64,000 nt of DNA, taken from Volvox africanus. Its lineage: Eukaryota; Chlorophyta; Chlorophyceae; Chlamydomonadales; Volvocaceae. The stretch covers positions 3,844,001-3,908,000 of the forward strand of contig BSDZ01000008.1 in assembly GCA_030268105.1 (NCBI GenBank), given 5' to 3'. Below the pieces are notes generated by a model. It was not told the DNA's origin and made no database searches. It saw only the letters and a program-made list of their open reading frames with translations. Below, one piece after another: positions 10,988-23,600 of the stretch. How positions within the stretch are numbered: position 1 is the first letter of the stretch; each line of letters begins with the position of its first letter. The translations under genes were made by a program, and so were the position numbers.

Positions 10988-13900
10988 CTGCAGCGGGTGG
11001 GAGTTTCGGCAATTTCCTAAGTGAACATGCCTCTTTCGAACGGCGAAGGTCGTAGTTGGAAGTGTAAAGCTATTAAAACATATCAATATCCTAATCAACT
11101 TGTATTTACAACAAAATCGTTTTAGCTTGCGCATGCCCAAGTACGAGGTCGGAGCCTTCGGCGCGTCTTCTGCATAAACCCGTTCCAGCTTTCTACTGAC
11201 CAGGACAGACCGTATGATCAACACCCGACAAATCAGTAGCAGAGAATGGGGTTAAGTAAACAGGAACAACATCGCTCCAGAAATCTGAATGCTAGCCGGC
11301 TTCCGCGCAGAGGAGCCATGGCATGCGAAACGCCAAATGGCAACATTGTGCAATTTGCGCAGAGCGTGCATTTTTTTGATACCAACATTATAACATTGCA
11401 GCTAAGCATTCTTACCTCTCGAATCTGTGTCAAAGTGGGGTCCGCCTGCGACGTCCTGGCACGTCCCGCCGAGCGTGGCGGGCGACGGACGCCTCGCATC
11501 AATTGCGCTTGAGAGCTTCAACTCCCCATCTTCCCTACATGTTGGGATGTATATGTGACGCGCCAGCCTGGAGGGCCGGAGGTAGGGTACACCCCCGGGG
11601 TCCCGTGCGCCTGCTGTCAAAATCCAGACGCCAACAATAATGATATGTTGCATTTGAAATTATTCTGTGATTACATTCATGTAAGGCGCTGCCAGCGCAA
11701 TCAGTAGGTGCAAAATAGTGTCTTACCAGATCACCAACCCTGGAGCGGGCATAAAGCAGCTAAACTGTAGCACAAGCATTAACCCTATATCTCCTGAGAC
11801 TTGGTGTATACATGGCCCATACCGCTCCTACGTCATTTTGTCAACCGTTAACGATTTTAAGGTTAAGCCATCCATACGACGTGATGTCCGACTAAAAAAC
11901 AACGTATTTATATATGTTCAAAAATTTGTGTGAGTCTCAATGCTGTCTTCTTGTTGTAACACCAGCAATCGTCGATGCGACTAGAGCTGACGATGGTCTG
12001 TGCAGCTTGCTAGACCTTACGCATTCATTGAAATAGGGAAGATCGGGTTTGGACCAGCTATATGTGTTACTACCTGATCGATCAAAACTGAGATCAAAAT
12101 GTCAAGGATGGCGGGATTATGGCAAGATTCTTGAGCTTCCCTGCAGCAACCAGCTACAAGCATTCGAATTAGGTGTGATATGCAACTGGACACCGTCGGG
12201 GAATAAATCTAGACCACAGGTACGGGCAGCCTCGAGTTGACAGTCCCATAATGAGGAAGTACCACAACAGCTTAGGGTTCAGAAGTCAACACTAAACCCA
12301 GCCACGCAGCTTCATTGCTTAGCTTGGTTGAAGGATGAAGCGCCACTGATCTTGCCGATGTAGTGCTGACTAAACTCACGAGCTACTTCAAATGAATCTT
12401 ATATATAGGCAGCAAGGTCATTGCCCCAGACGGATGATGTACGGTTCCATACGTAAGGCGATGCTCCGATAAAGAACCGGCTTTACGCATATTACTGCTG
12501 CCGTGCATATCTTTGCCTATATCAGAATGCCAAATAAAGGCCTATCCTTCCGAGATCAACATATTTGAAAGGGACAAAATGCATGTCGCAGCGACGACGC
12601 CCAGAGCACTCATGTGGACTGACGGGAATGCAGTTGATGACGGTCACATAATTCTACGCAGTTAACGCATACTGATTTGTCTACAAGTCTTGGCTAAATC
12701 TTGGCGTTGTTTCCATGCCTTTTAATAAATGCGGGAGAGGTCGATAGCACCTCCCATGACCCCCGGACGCCGCCCTACCCACCTCTTCATGCAGCCATAC
12801 CAGGCTAAAATATGTCAGCAGTATTTATCACACTTGATGTAGGACGTGTAGCCAAAAGCCAAGCGTCTGGGGAGTCGGTGTCCTCGCCCCGCTCCTCAGA
12901 ACATGCACCTGATTTGCAACAAAGCCGTGCCATTGTCGAATTATTTAAGATATAAGCAGAATAATAACCGACAGCTTTACTGACCACAAGAGGTTGCCAA
13001 GTGCTGGGCGTCAGTTTCAAAAGCAAGGCTCGTCAGGTAGAGACGTATGGATACAAAACTGCTTTCTGATCCAAACGTTAATTTACATTAAATATTATGT
13101 AAATAGTTTAAATTTCATGTGCATCGCTTGATGGTCAGAGCTAGGACCCACTGGTCCAAGGAAGGGTATGTGCGGCTGCTTGCGCGCTAACTGCAGCAAA
13201 GAAACTTTGTTCCTCGTTGGCTACCAAACTTACAGAGCCAGAAATTATGCTCCGTACGGCTTGTAACGTTAAGCGATGAGAAACAAAAGCTAGCATTGCC
13301 GTACGGTAGCTAGCGGGTCCAAAGCTACAAGAGCTACAAGCCCAAAAGCGCGGCAAACTACTCTGTTTCGCAAGGATATCCTTATTTTTAATGAGGATTT
13401 AATAAAACTACGTACATTAAACGATTGCTTTTGGGCTGGGGCGGTGATAGCTACGCCCGCACCAGCCCTGGACATCACGATATGGTTGCAGTCGCCGCAT
13501 GCGGAATAGTGTCAGGATGGTATCTCTCTTTGTAGAATTTTGCACTTGCGTTTTTTTTCAGTGAGACGTCATTCTTATGAGTTTCAAGACCCCGGATTGC
13601 TTCGGTCCCTCGATTACGAAAGCAGGCTACCCGTATCATTTTTCACGTAACTTCCTGTCTGGGCTGATATTCTTACATCAATTATAGTAATGTAACACCT
13701 TGTAGCTGTGGAACGCGGCTCGTGTCCTCAGCTGGAGTCAGGAGTCAGCACACCGACGCATGATTCATTTTGTTTTGACTTATTAGCTGCGTTTTATAGG
13801 AGTGTGCTTAAAGTAAAATGAGTCATTTAATTCACTGCGGCGTACTTGAAGACGCAATAGTGTTTCATAGGAACATAAACGGATTTCGTCCTGGCCATCG

Positions 13901-14402
13901 GTGATACATTTGGGCGTGTTCGTCACACTCCAATGACAGCTTTAATATCTGGGATTGGGGCCGTATCGTAAGAGCAATAACCTGAAACATCGCGGCTCAA
14001 GCATAAGGTACTTCATATTGATTTTCCAGATCAAATCATTATATCGCTTTTTGCAGCTTAAGCAATAGTATCGCCGGTGGAGACAGTTGGAAATGCAGGA
14101 GAGACGCTGCCCGGCTCAGCAAGGCATCTAAGCAGAAAGGAAACCCAGTAGTTATAAAGGAGGACATTTATATTCATAATTCAATTCACGGCTTACGCTG
14201 ACACGCCGACGAAATCAGGCGCCGGAATCCGACAGGATCCGGGTTTATGCGACCGGGTCACCCATTAAGATGAGTGACCTTCGTAGTTGGCCCCCAGTGC
14301 TAAACAAAGTAACACATGTCTATAACTGCATGGTGTGACCTACAAAAAATAAGCGCTGCTGCCTGCCACGTCGGGCTAAATAGCAAATCGCTAATGTAGA
14401 GG
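10988..14402. other. Upstream flank of the RWP-RK gene and AT-richer intergenic DNA
   Basis: The missing 5' exon(s) of the RWP-RK gene should lie at the left end. A minus-strand frame at 11100-11224 with LERVYAEDAPKAPTSYLGMR is one candidate, followed by a possible GTAAAT donor, but I cannot confirm it. From about 11.7 to 14.4 kb only short frames occur and I see no gene, RNA or repeat family. Confidence 0.4.
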
Positions 14403-15162
14403 TCACCCCAATGCTACCTTAGTTTTCGGTGTCCTTGCATTACACCGGTTTGCGCCGGCCCTACCTTCGCCGTCAAAGTCAAACTCACGGGTCTTGTAAA
14501 ACATAAACACTGAATCCTTGCCTCCTTGTTGGACGTCAAGCTGCGGCCGCTGAAAGTCCTCACCCACTGGCAAGGCCTGGTAGTGCCAGGCAAGGGCAGA
14601 AGTCTGCGCTTCGTGGTTGTGCACTCCCTCTCGATGCTTCCCTTTCGAGTTGGACTTGCATGCCCAGCTGATCCCTGCCATTGGGGGATTATACGGTCCC
14701 CACGGCGCCCTGCTGTTGGAATCCCCCGGGCCCCCCCCCCGCCTCTTCACCTTGGAGTGCCTAGCTGGCGCCAACGGTCAATCTACCGAGTGGTGGGACG
14801 GCCTCCAGGTCATCTCCGTGGACACAGAACCAGCCCGCTGGCACGTCTGCCTTCCATGTACGCCTTCTGCGTTCGTGCCCATGTGGGTTCGTCCAAGCCA
14901 CCCTTTGAGAGCACCTTCCAGCTGCACATTCAGCAAGCTGGTGCACATTCTCATCTACAATCAGTGCTACCGAATACATGATGTCTGCTTTCCGCTGCCA
15001 AAGTGGGGCGGCGTCAGGGGCAATAGCCCCTACTGGCAGTGGCGTGCGATAGAGATGATGGGATGGGACGGGACAGGAGGGCTACCGGCGCCAACCCCGT
15101 TACCATCACGGCCCCTAGTAGCCAGGTCGCTGGTGACAAGCATGAAACCCCCTCCCCAATGA
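14403..15162. other. Possible decayed coding segment, strand uncertain
   Basis: Two overlapping frames look partly protein-like. The minus frame 14403-14774 contains WHYQALPVGEDFQRPQLDVQ and SVFMFYKTREFDFDGEG. The plus frame 14617-15162 contains STEWWDGLQVISVDTEPARW. The stretch is GC-richer than its surroundings. No family is recognised and neither frame has a clear start or splice context. It may be a relic of a gene or transposon. Confidence 0.2.
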
Positions 15163-17672
15163 AACATGGTGGGTACTGATTCTGCCAGGGGCTGCCGATC
15201 CATGACTCAACTTCCGTTACATATGTGAAGAACAGTTACCGGACGCAAACCAAATAATCACACGCACGAACAAAGCTTGATACAAATGATTCAAAGCTCG
15301 CGCATAAACTAGAAAAGCTATTATAAAGCACCCCAGCGGTGCAATCACAGCGCGTACCCAGAGATTTAGACTCAATTCGCAAAAACAAGTACTGCGGAGG
15401 ACATGAGACCCAACTTCGCAACTGGTGACAGTCTTGGAGACAACAATTCAACTTCTTCGAACGGATTGCAGGGCCGCACATGCTGTCCAGGGAATGCCAG
15501 GGACCAATCCTCCATAGAATGACACAGTGCCGAACTTCGAGCAGCCATCCACTCATCACAACCCGTATAGACAGGTCTGGAAAGGATAAACGTGCCTGTG
15601 TCCTTCCCGAGGCCCGCGCGCGGGGTGAGCCAGTTAAACGGGGCATGTAAATAGCCCTCTTCACCGCTTATACCGGCTCCCAGGCCAGCTTAGAGTGAAC
15701 TGGGCTGATCTGAGTGAGCCAGGTAAGCTGACAACATTGCGTCCCTCTATACGGCATAAGTGGCCACAATACGACCATTCCGACACGTCCCATCAAGTTG
15801 CGCAGTGGATAGCACGGAATAAAAGTACGGAACTGGATCGTAAGCCTGTGCATTACCTGGCACGAAATACTATTAACGTACAGGACGGAAATGGGGACGA
15901 AGGAGGCGGCTGGCACACACGCCGCGGCACAGGCGCAGGAAAACCCGCTTACGCGCGTCTCTGCGTCCAGACCAATGTTCTCCAAATGAACAGGCATCCA
16001 GATGCATCTAGGTGCTGGGCCCAGCAGGCGGTCGAGCTGGCAGAACTCTGCTGGCCATATCGTGAAGCCACGTATATCATTGTACAGCTTGCGATGAAGT
16101 ACGCCGCCAACCCTTAGGGTAGTACAGCTTAGAGCCATAGAGAACCACGCAGCCGTTCCGCTCAGCCGTGGCAGTTGGGTTACCCACTCTGCACATATAT
16201 GCTTCATGGAGCCAACTGACAGATACAGGGAAAGAGTTGTCGGCATTACTGCAAACCACTCTTCGTTCAAAACAGCTCATTCACCTTGTCCCCGTGCCGC
16301 TGCCTGCCAGCTTTGCACGGCTGGATGATGCCTTCACATGATGCGGAGCTCAGCGATGCATCACGAGACATCTCCAGGCGCCATGCGCGCGCAACTGCAC
16401 CTCAGCAAAACCATCCCAGCCGAAAACAACAAGGATCCTGATTTCAAATACACCCCCATGGCCAGGGTGGCCATGTTGCATTAAACGAATCTAGGTCAAA
16501 AGCGCCAGAGACACCCAGTCCGCCGGCCCCAAGCTTCCAGCACACTCCCCTGCACACAGCCTCCAGCAATAAACCGTCTGACAGGTCGCAAAGGCACTCC
16601 CGATCTACCTGCGTGCTTGCGTCTCGCGCAAATACGCACGCCCAGATGGGGGTACATAGGGGGGCACATAGCCCCGACAAACCCCTCTTCGCGGCCCCGG
16701 CACAACACCGCAGCCTTCCAAAACGTATGAGCGCGGCCCTACAGCCTCTGGTGTTCTTGGCATTGCTGCCGTCCCTGCTGACATCGTAAGCCAGCAGCCA
16801 CCACAGTATGCAAGCGCTCCTCTCCGATGTCAGCCTTACGTGCCATACCCGCGACTGCTCACAAGCTCCTCGAACTTTGTATAGGCGTGAACTCTCCTGC
16901 ATTTGCTGGACTGCAAGCCTGCCTTTCTGCCAGCCTGCGCAAAGACCTGCGGGCAAGGCAGTTGAAAAGCCTTGCCCGAACTATATCGAGGCTGCTGTCA
17001 CCGTACCATACCAGGTGGTACGAAAAACATGCCGCCATACCGTATTAAAGAGGTAGCACACGCTAGCGCACACCAGACACCAACCGACACCCCCCCCCCA
17101 GCAACGCGAATGCCACGCACGCAGAGCCCTTACTCCACAAGCTGTCCGCATCATCCCGTCTCACCACTTTGGTCCCAGACGTCGTACTTGGCCCAACACC
17201 CGTTTGGGGGCCTGTGCTCCCCGCATAGACTCGATGTGTCCCGGTGCCCCGTCTGCCCTCCCTGCTTGCACGCCTGCCCCCTTGGGCTTGTCGACGGAAA
17301 GGACACAACCCACCGCCGCCGCCGCAGCCGCAAAACAAGCTTGTTCTTCTTTCCTTTAATTCCCTTTTTTTCGTGTGAAGTGCGCTTCCGACCAAAATCA
17401 ATGGCGTCAAGGAACACGGACGTTAGCGGATCGCACACAGCGAGCTTTCACCATCACCGCCTGTCCGCCATGCCAGCTGCAACAAGCACTTACATTACGC
17501 TTAGTCGAACGATAGCACTCTGGAGTCGCAAGTCCCCATCCTATTTTGCTTATAACTACACACCGCATCATGAAGACGCGCTCGCGCATTTGCCCTCCCA
17601 TCCGCGCTACGTAGTAAACCAATCCAACTCACTCCACCGCCGCAGTTCAGCGGCCTTCATGCGGCAGGAAAG
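15163..17672. other. Intergenic stretch without a supported gene
   Basis: Several frames of 140-200 codons occur on both strands (for example 15668-16270 minus, 15695-16117 plus, 16444-16956 minus). They overlap each other, lack known motifs and mostly lack an ATG start, so I do not call them genes. The right end contains the 3' UTR of the SAM-domain gene. Confidence 0.4.
17490..17494 (-). terminator. UGUAA polyadenylation signal of the SAM-domain gene
   Basis: TGTAA on the minus strand about 180 bp after the proposed stop at 17673. UGUAA is the usual chlorophyte polyadenylation signal. Confidence 0.5.
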
Positions 17673-20600
17673 TCAGTTGACTGTAAATCGCCAAATGGAT
17701 TCGAAAGTCACTCCATTGCCGTCGCTGTGCAGCCCCCAGCCCCCGTGTGTGGAGCAGCCCCCAAGCATCAGCTCTTCCGCAATCACGGCGTCTACGAATG
17801 CCGATCTGCAGCATGGTGTCGTCAACGTGCGGAGCGCAACCTGCCGTACATTACAGACGATGCCAGAATCTCCTTTTCCTTCTGCACCTTGTCGTGTTCA
17901 ATCTTTTCCGCCCTTGCTCGCCGCCGCGCCGCATCCTCCACCAGCCTCTCGAAAAATCCTTCGATGCGTGAGGGCTCCACCTTGCGACGAGTAGGCGCAA
18001 GAGCATTGTATGCCTGCAAGGGGTAACGTGCAAGACACGTGCAGACCTATTTGGGGGCCCGCGTTGGAAATCAACAATTTCACGTCCCGCAGCGGAACTC
18101 CAATAATTAATATCGTTAAATGTAACATGTAAATGTAGCCGCATGTGCACGGTCTAGGGAGGGATTGATGGAACCTCCAGGCATGCAAGTCCCAAACTAG
18201 GATCCGAGCGTACGTGGAGAGCGAAGAGTGGGAAAAGTGGAGGCCAGAGCGGGAACTACAACATAGCGATGCGCGCCAAGAATAACAGGGCCAAGCAAGG
18301 GTTTAGGGTCACACACAATGTCAAAACGAAACCCAGGTCTGCCGGTTTGGAAGGTATGGCGAGAAGGGCCCAGGATTTCCGTGCGACCGCTCCCACACAG
18401 CTTTGATGGCGCAAATAATCCGACAAGAAAGCTTTATCAGCGAACGCTTGCTTGTTCAGGGCATCACGCATTTAAGGCGCGGGATCGCAACCTCCCCCGG
18501 ATTGTTCTTTCCACCCGGTAAGGATGTCGCACCTGCCGCAGCTTGCGATCTCGCTCCTCCAGATCCCTCTGAGTGAACTCGATAAACTTCTGGGTCCGAA
18601 TCTGGTGGAGGCATCGTGTGAGGCAAAAGGCGGGCCAGGGATTCCGGATCAAAGAACCCTACGTTTCCGGCAGATCGCGGCGGCATTAGTCGCATGCTCC
18701 CTGGCTGCCCCACCAACCCGCGTTCCTAATCCCAAGGTTCCCAAAGGTTCCAGCTATGGGGTCCGCTGTTTTGGAGATTTCCTGTCTTCTGGTCTTCAGC
18801 TACAACCGACCCTACCTAATCCAACCCTATCCCAACGCCGATTCGGCCTCAGTCCTACTCGGATTCGCCAATCCCCAATTTCAATCATACAGGCCCAGGT
18901 CCAGTCTCCCTCACCGCGCGATACACTCCAAGACGCTTGGGCCTGTCGTTGAGCGCCTTCAGCCGCTCTAGGTCATCCTTGCGGCATTTGCCTAGGAGCC
19001 TGACGGTAAACTCCACAAAGTCCATGTTGCCGGTATTGGGCGCCCCTGGGCCAACTGCACTCCCGGCGCCGCCACCGCCGTCTGTGGGAAGTGGGGAGAG
19101 GGATCGGGCATTCCGCAAAAGGCACAAGTGGTAGCGAGCTCGCAAAGGGAGAGGATGGAAGGGGGAGATGAACATATGAAGCCGGAGGGAGGGCAGGGCC
19201 TCGCGCCTGACGCTGAAACTATTAGGATGCCATGTCCATGACGGGATGATGCCAATGCAGGTGCTAAATTGTGCATGCAGCTGGGGTAGTAATGCGGCGC
19301 AGGGCACACAAACATGCCATAATATTTCCCGCCGCAATCCTTCAGTCGGGGTGCACGGCGAAGTTAGCCGCCGCCCTCGGGTGGGGGCTTAAGTGTAAGT
19401 CACCGGGCTAGATTTAACTTGAAGGTCGGCTGGACTGCGTAGATTTGCGCCGCATGGTCAGAACTGACGCAGCTTTTCGGCACGTGCGTATCCCGTTACC
19501 CGCTGCAACGTTCCAATGGAGTATGGAGACGTTAACACCGTTACTCGTGGCCAGGCAGCCCACAGGGGTACCAAGGGCAGTTAGTACCTCTGAAATGGTC
19601 GCAGAAACGGCCAATTCGGATAATAATGACTGTATTTGGCTATTAGCTGGCGACCGCAGCGGGTCGTGTGCGGGCTGGTGCGCAATGCTCTCCCTCCCTC
19701 GGGGCCTTTTTCCCTTTGCAGCTTACCGCCCATGCGCTTCATCTCAGCCTCCATCAGCTGTGCAAGGCCGTCCATGTCCCATGGGGAGGAGAACCAGTTG
19801 ATGTCGCACTTGAAGCCCGCCGCGCGTTCCTGCGTACAGAGTTGTGACCGTGGGTGAACGGGAATAAGGAACTCTAAAGCGCAGAGTGGAGCGGTAACCA
19901 AGCTCAGTAAGGCCATCCAGCCATAGGGATTGAGGGAGCGTGACGGTGCAAACTGGCGGCAAGGCAAACCAAGCCAACCAGGTATCGGGCAGGGAGATAC
20001 AAGTGTGATTTGCTTGCGGTAATTAAATCGTCGCTTGGTCCATTTGGCTCCCACCCGATCTAGTACCACTCCTAGCACGCACCTCGGGCTTGTCCCGTGC
20101 ACGCTCGTGCCACGCGTCGAAGCGCTTGCGGTACTCAAGTGCGCGACTGTGAGAGTGGGCAGCAGAGGGGGTCGGAGAGCGAGCGAGTGATGTCAATTAA
20201 GTGAGACAGAGAGAAGGGATACGTTTAACGTATTATGCTAAAGCCCACTGATGGATTTCGGGTGAACGTTGAAGGGGCAGACCTGTGCAGCGAGATTACC
20301 AGGTGCAGTGGACATGATGTGATGTGATGTGATGTGATGTGATGCGGTGAAGTGCTCACTTCAGGAGGCGGTCGAGCAAATCTGAGTCAATAGCATCCTC
20401 CGAGGGGGTGCCGTCCGACTCGCGCCAGCCCAGCAGCGCAAAAAACTTGACCGCCTCCTCCATGTCCTCCTTGTCCTTACCGCCAGGCAGGTACTGCGAA
20501 CCCAGTGTCTGGTTGATCCACTTGCGTTCCAGAGACTAGCGACGCATACGGCAGGGCACAAAGGAGAGGTGGGCATCAGGGAACGTCCAGCACGGGGGGA

Positions 20601-23600
20601 ACGGGTAAACCCACCGGATGGGGGCAGGGTGTTTGGGGATCGGGCAGGTGAGAAGAAACTAAACGAGCAACGGCATGGCAGCAGCGAAGCGCGCCGAAAC
20701 CTAGAGAAGAGAAATGCGTTACATGTAAGGGGTATGATAGACGAACCGAATGTTAGTACCGGCCCAGGGCTGGAATTCCAGCAGGAACCCGCAGAGCTCC
20801 CAGCATGTGCAGCTGCGTGGGGACTTGCCGCTGCGACTTGCACGTTCCTCCCGCCCTCCTCCCACCCGCCAGTGGCTGGGGCCAGAGACGGGGCCTCATC
20901 GTACCTGCATGCGGCCGCTTTTGGATTTGAGATCAGACCGGTAACGCTCCATGAAGGACAGCGACCTCAGCGCGGTGGCTATCGCGGCGATTTTAGCGGG
21001 GCCCTTTGCGGCCCGGATGGGACCGTCCTTCAGGCCCGCCTCGCGCCAGCTCTCACTGGTGGACAGCTTATCCAGAGCCTGCGCATGCCCCCACGAAGAA
21101 GGGAAGAGCGGAGGAAGAAGCGTAACCGCGAGGGCCAAAATGCGCCCGGTAGGTACGTTTTGTGGGCGGGTGCGTTCGGTAAAGGTCAAGGTGATCAGTG
21201 GACGCAAGATAATGCGTTAGATGACTACGGAGGTGTCTGGGGTGATGGCGCATAGCCATGATGGCTCAGGACCAGTGTCCCTATGCAGATTTACATATCT
21301 GGATCCTCGTCCTGCACCCGACCCCTGAAACTCACCTCGTTTATCTGCTCCTCGTACTCAGCTGGGTCGCGCTCCAGGGAGATATGGCAGCGGCTTTGCA
21401 GCTGCTCTGAAACCAGCTTGAAGTCCGACTCTGCCTGGCTTTGCGGATTGGAAGCGTCGTTGTAATAGCGCTTCTCCAGTTCCTGCGGGGGTGAAGGACG
21501 CAACCCAATTTGGGCGAGGTTGCCAGCCGGCTAAAGGAGCTGGGGTTGGGGATGGAAGCATCTGCGGGGCTTCGTTGCGATCTCCACCTTGAATAGAACC
21601 AACAGCCACACTTTAATGCGTCCAATTATCCCTCCATCCTCTTCACAGCACCCCCCACGCACTAACGTCCGCATCGTACGCCCACTGACCGACGCTTCAG
21701 TACCCCAACCAACGCACGCACCCCAACCTGTGGACACCAGCGGGCCACAGGATCTGAACGGCCGGTGGAACGGTCCGCACCTTGCGTGTTTGCTCGCGCT
21801 TGCGCAGGTCGTTATTGAGGCGGTCCAGGAAGGAGTTGACGGCATTGCTGTTTTCGCCATAGTCGCCGCCGCCTAGCATCTTGCGGCTTTCCGCGTTGGT
21901 CCGCGGCTGGAAGGTCAGGTCCACAGTTTCTGGATCTCCAGGGCGGCCAAAGCGCTCTGACGACCAATTGTTGTGCTGCGGGGTACAAGAGGGGCGTAGG
22001 GCGAAGGGGAAGCTGTGTAGTTAACAATAAGTGGAGAACCCAAACGGTTTGATGGCCTAAGATAAACAGAAGGCAGGGAGACCCTAAGGGCATGGAAAAG
22101 CAGGGCTCTGCCACAGGTTAGTGCCGCTGGTGAGGAATACTAAAACCGAGGATAGGCGCTTCAACACAACGCAGGTATGTAACCGACTCAAACCGACTCA
22201 AGACTTGCCGGCGGCTTCCTGGTTAACGCAGACACCTCAGCCCCATAGCACCGCGACCCTCCTTCCAACGTTGACCGTTCCTCCTGGCGTACCTTGGTTC
22301 CGTTGCCTACATGGCGCCAAGGGATACGCGCCGATGAATCCAATCCACCCGACAGCTCAAATGCCTCGCGGTTCTTCTTCTCAATCTCCACGAGCAGACC
22401 CCGGATATGGGCCACCTCGTCAGAGGACAGGGTGGCGGTGTAGCGGAGCTGTTCCGCCAGAGCACGGTGCTGCTCAGCGCGGGCCTGAAGTTGGTGAAAA
22501 AGCCACAGTCGCAGCCGCAATCACATCACACAAATGAGAAAGTCGTGCCGGTTAAGTCGGTAATGCGACAAATTACCAACACCCCGCAAGGAGGACAAAA
22601 GCCATCGGCGCCCAAGACTGGCGCAGGTGTGTTCATAGATGTTTTGATGAATGTGCGCGTTCAAGCGCTCTTGCAAGCCGCACGTGAAAAAGCAGCAAGG
22701 GAGGATCGTGGAAAGGTTTTGCGACCAAGCTGGGGCAGATTGACCTTTGTGCCGCAGTCGCCCGTTGTTACGCGGTCGCTCACATCCATAAATGAGAGGG
22801 GCCTAGCTGGCGACTTGCTTCCTAGGGGCTGACATTGACAAACATGTCATGCAACCAGAAGGGATTCCCCATTCCTTGGTGGAGGAATCCTAGATTCCCA
22901 AATAGAAGTCGCAAACTCTCCCACCTGCGCGCGGTCCAACTCAAATAGCAGCTTGGCGCGCTGCTCGTACACCGTCACCTTGCCCATAGCAGGTCCCAAG
23001 AATGGGTCCGGAGGGATGACTGACCGCGACGCCGACGCCGGGCGCCGGGCTCCCGGCGGCGGTGGCGGCATTGTCAGCGCACCCGGCCGAGCACTGGCGG
23101 GCCGCGGTCGTGGAGCGGTGCTGGAGCGCTGGAGCTCCTGGCGCGCACCGGCAGAGGCGGCGGCTTCATCATCGCCGTCAGTCTCCCCAGCGGCAAGGCG
23201 GTCGCGTTGGGCCTCCTTGTAGTTCTTGATTAGGTTGGCAGCGGCGTCCAGGATTGCGCAGCGGTGACCCATCGGTCCGATGCCCAACTCAGACTTGAGC
23301 TGCGCGTCGTTAAGCCGCAGTAGCAGGCGGCCATCGATACAGTGGTGCAAGAAGCGCCTGTGAGGGTGTGCGAAAACGTTAGGTATGGTAAGGCGGTAAG
23401 GGGTCAGCACGGGAATAGCGCGGCGTCGGACAACGACGACGTGACGAAAGTAACCACGCGAACATGATCAACGTACATAACCGCTGGCGGGATTTTCATC
23501 AAAATAGAAAGCTCCAACCTCTTTTGGCTAATGCGCAAATGCAATTCTCCATCTTAGCTCGCGCGTCAATTGAACCAAGACCCATCCGTGCATGCGCGCC

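Noticed and set aside
15668..16270. 200-codon minus frame and the overlapping 140-codon plus frame 15695-16117
   Set aside because: Neither starts with ATG, they overlap each other, and no domain, splice context or neighbouring exon supports either.
16444..16956. 170-codon minus frame rich in Cys and Trp
   Set aside because: No ATG start, no family resemblance and no exon partners.
16972..17994. 340-codon plus-strand frame
   Set aside because: It overlaps the last exons and 3' UTR of the SAM-domain gene on the other strand and is Pro/Ser/His-rich without any motif.
20569..21255. 228-codon plus frame
   Set aside because: Antisense to exons and introns of the SAM-domain gene, whose splice phases and charged helical composition are far better supported.
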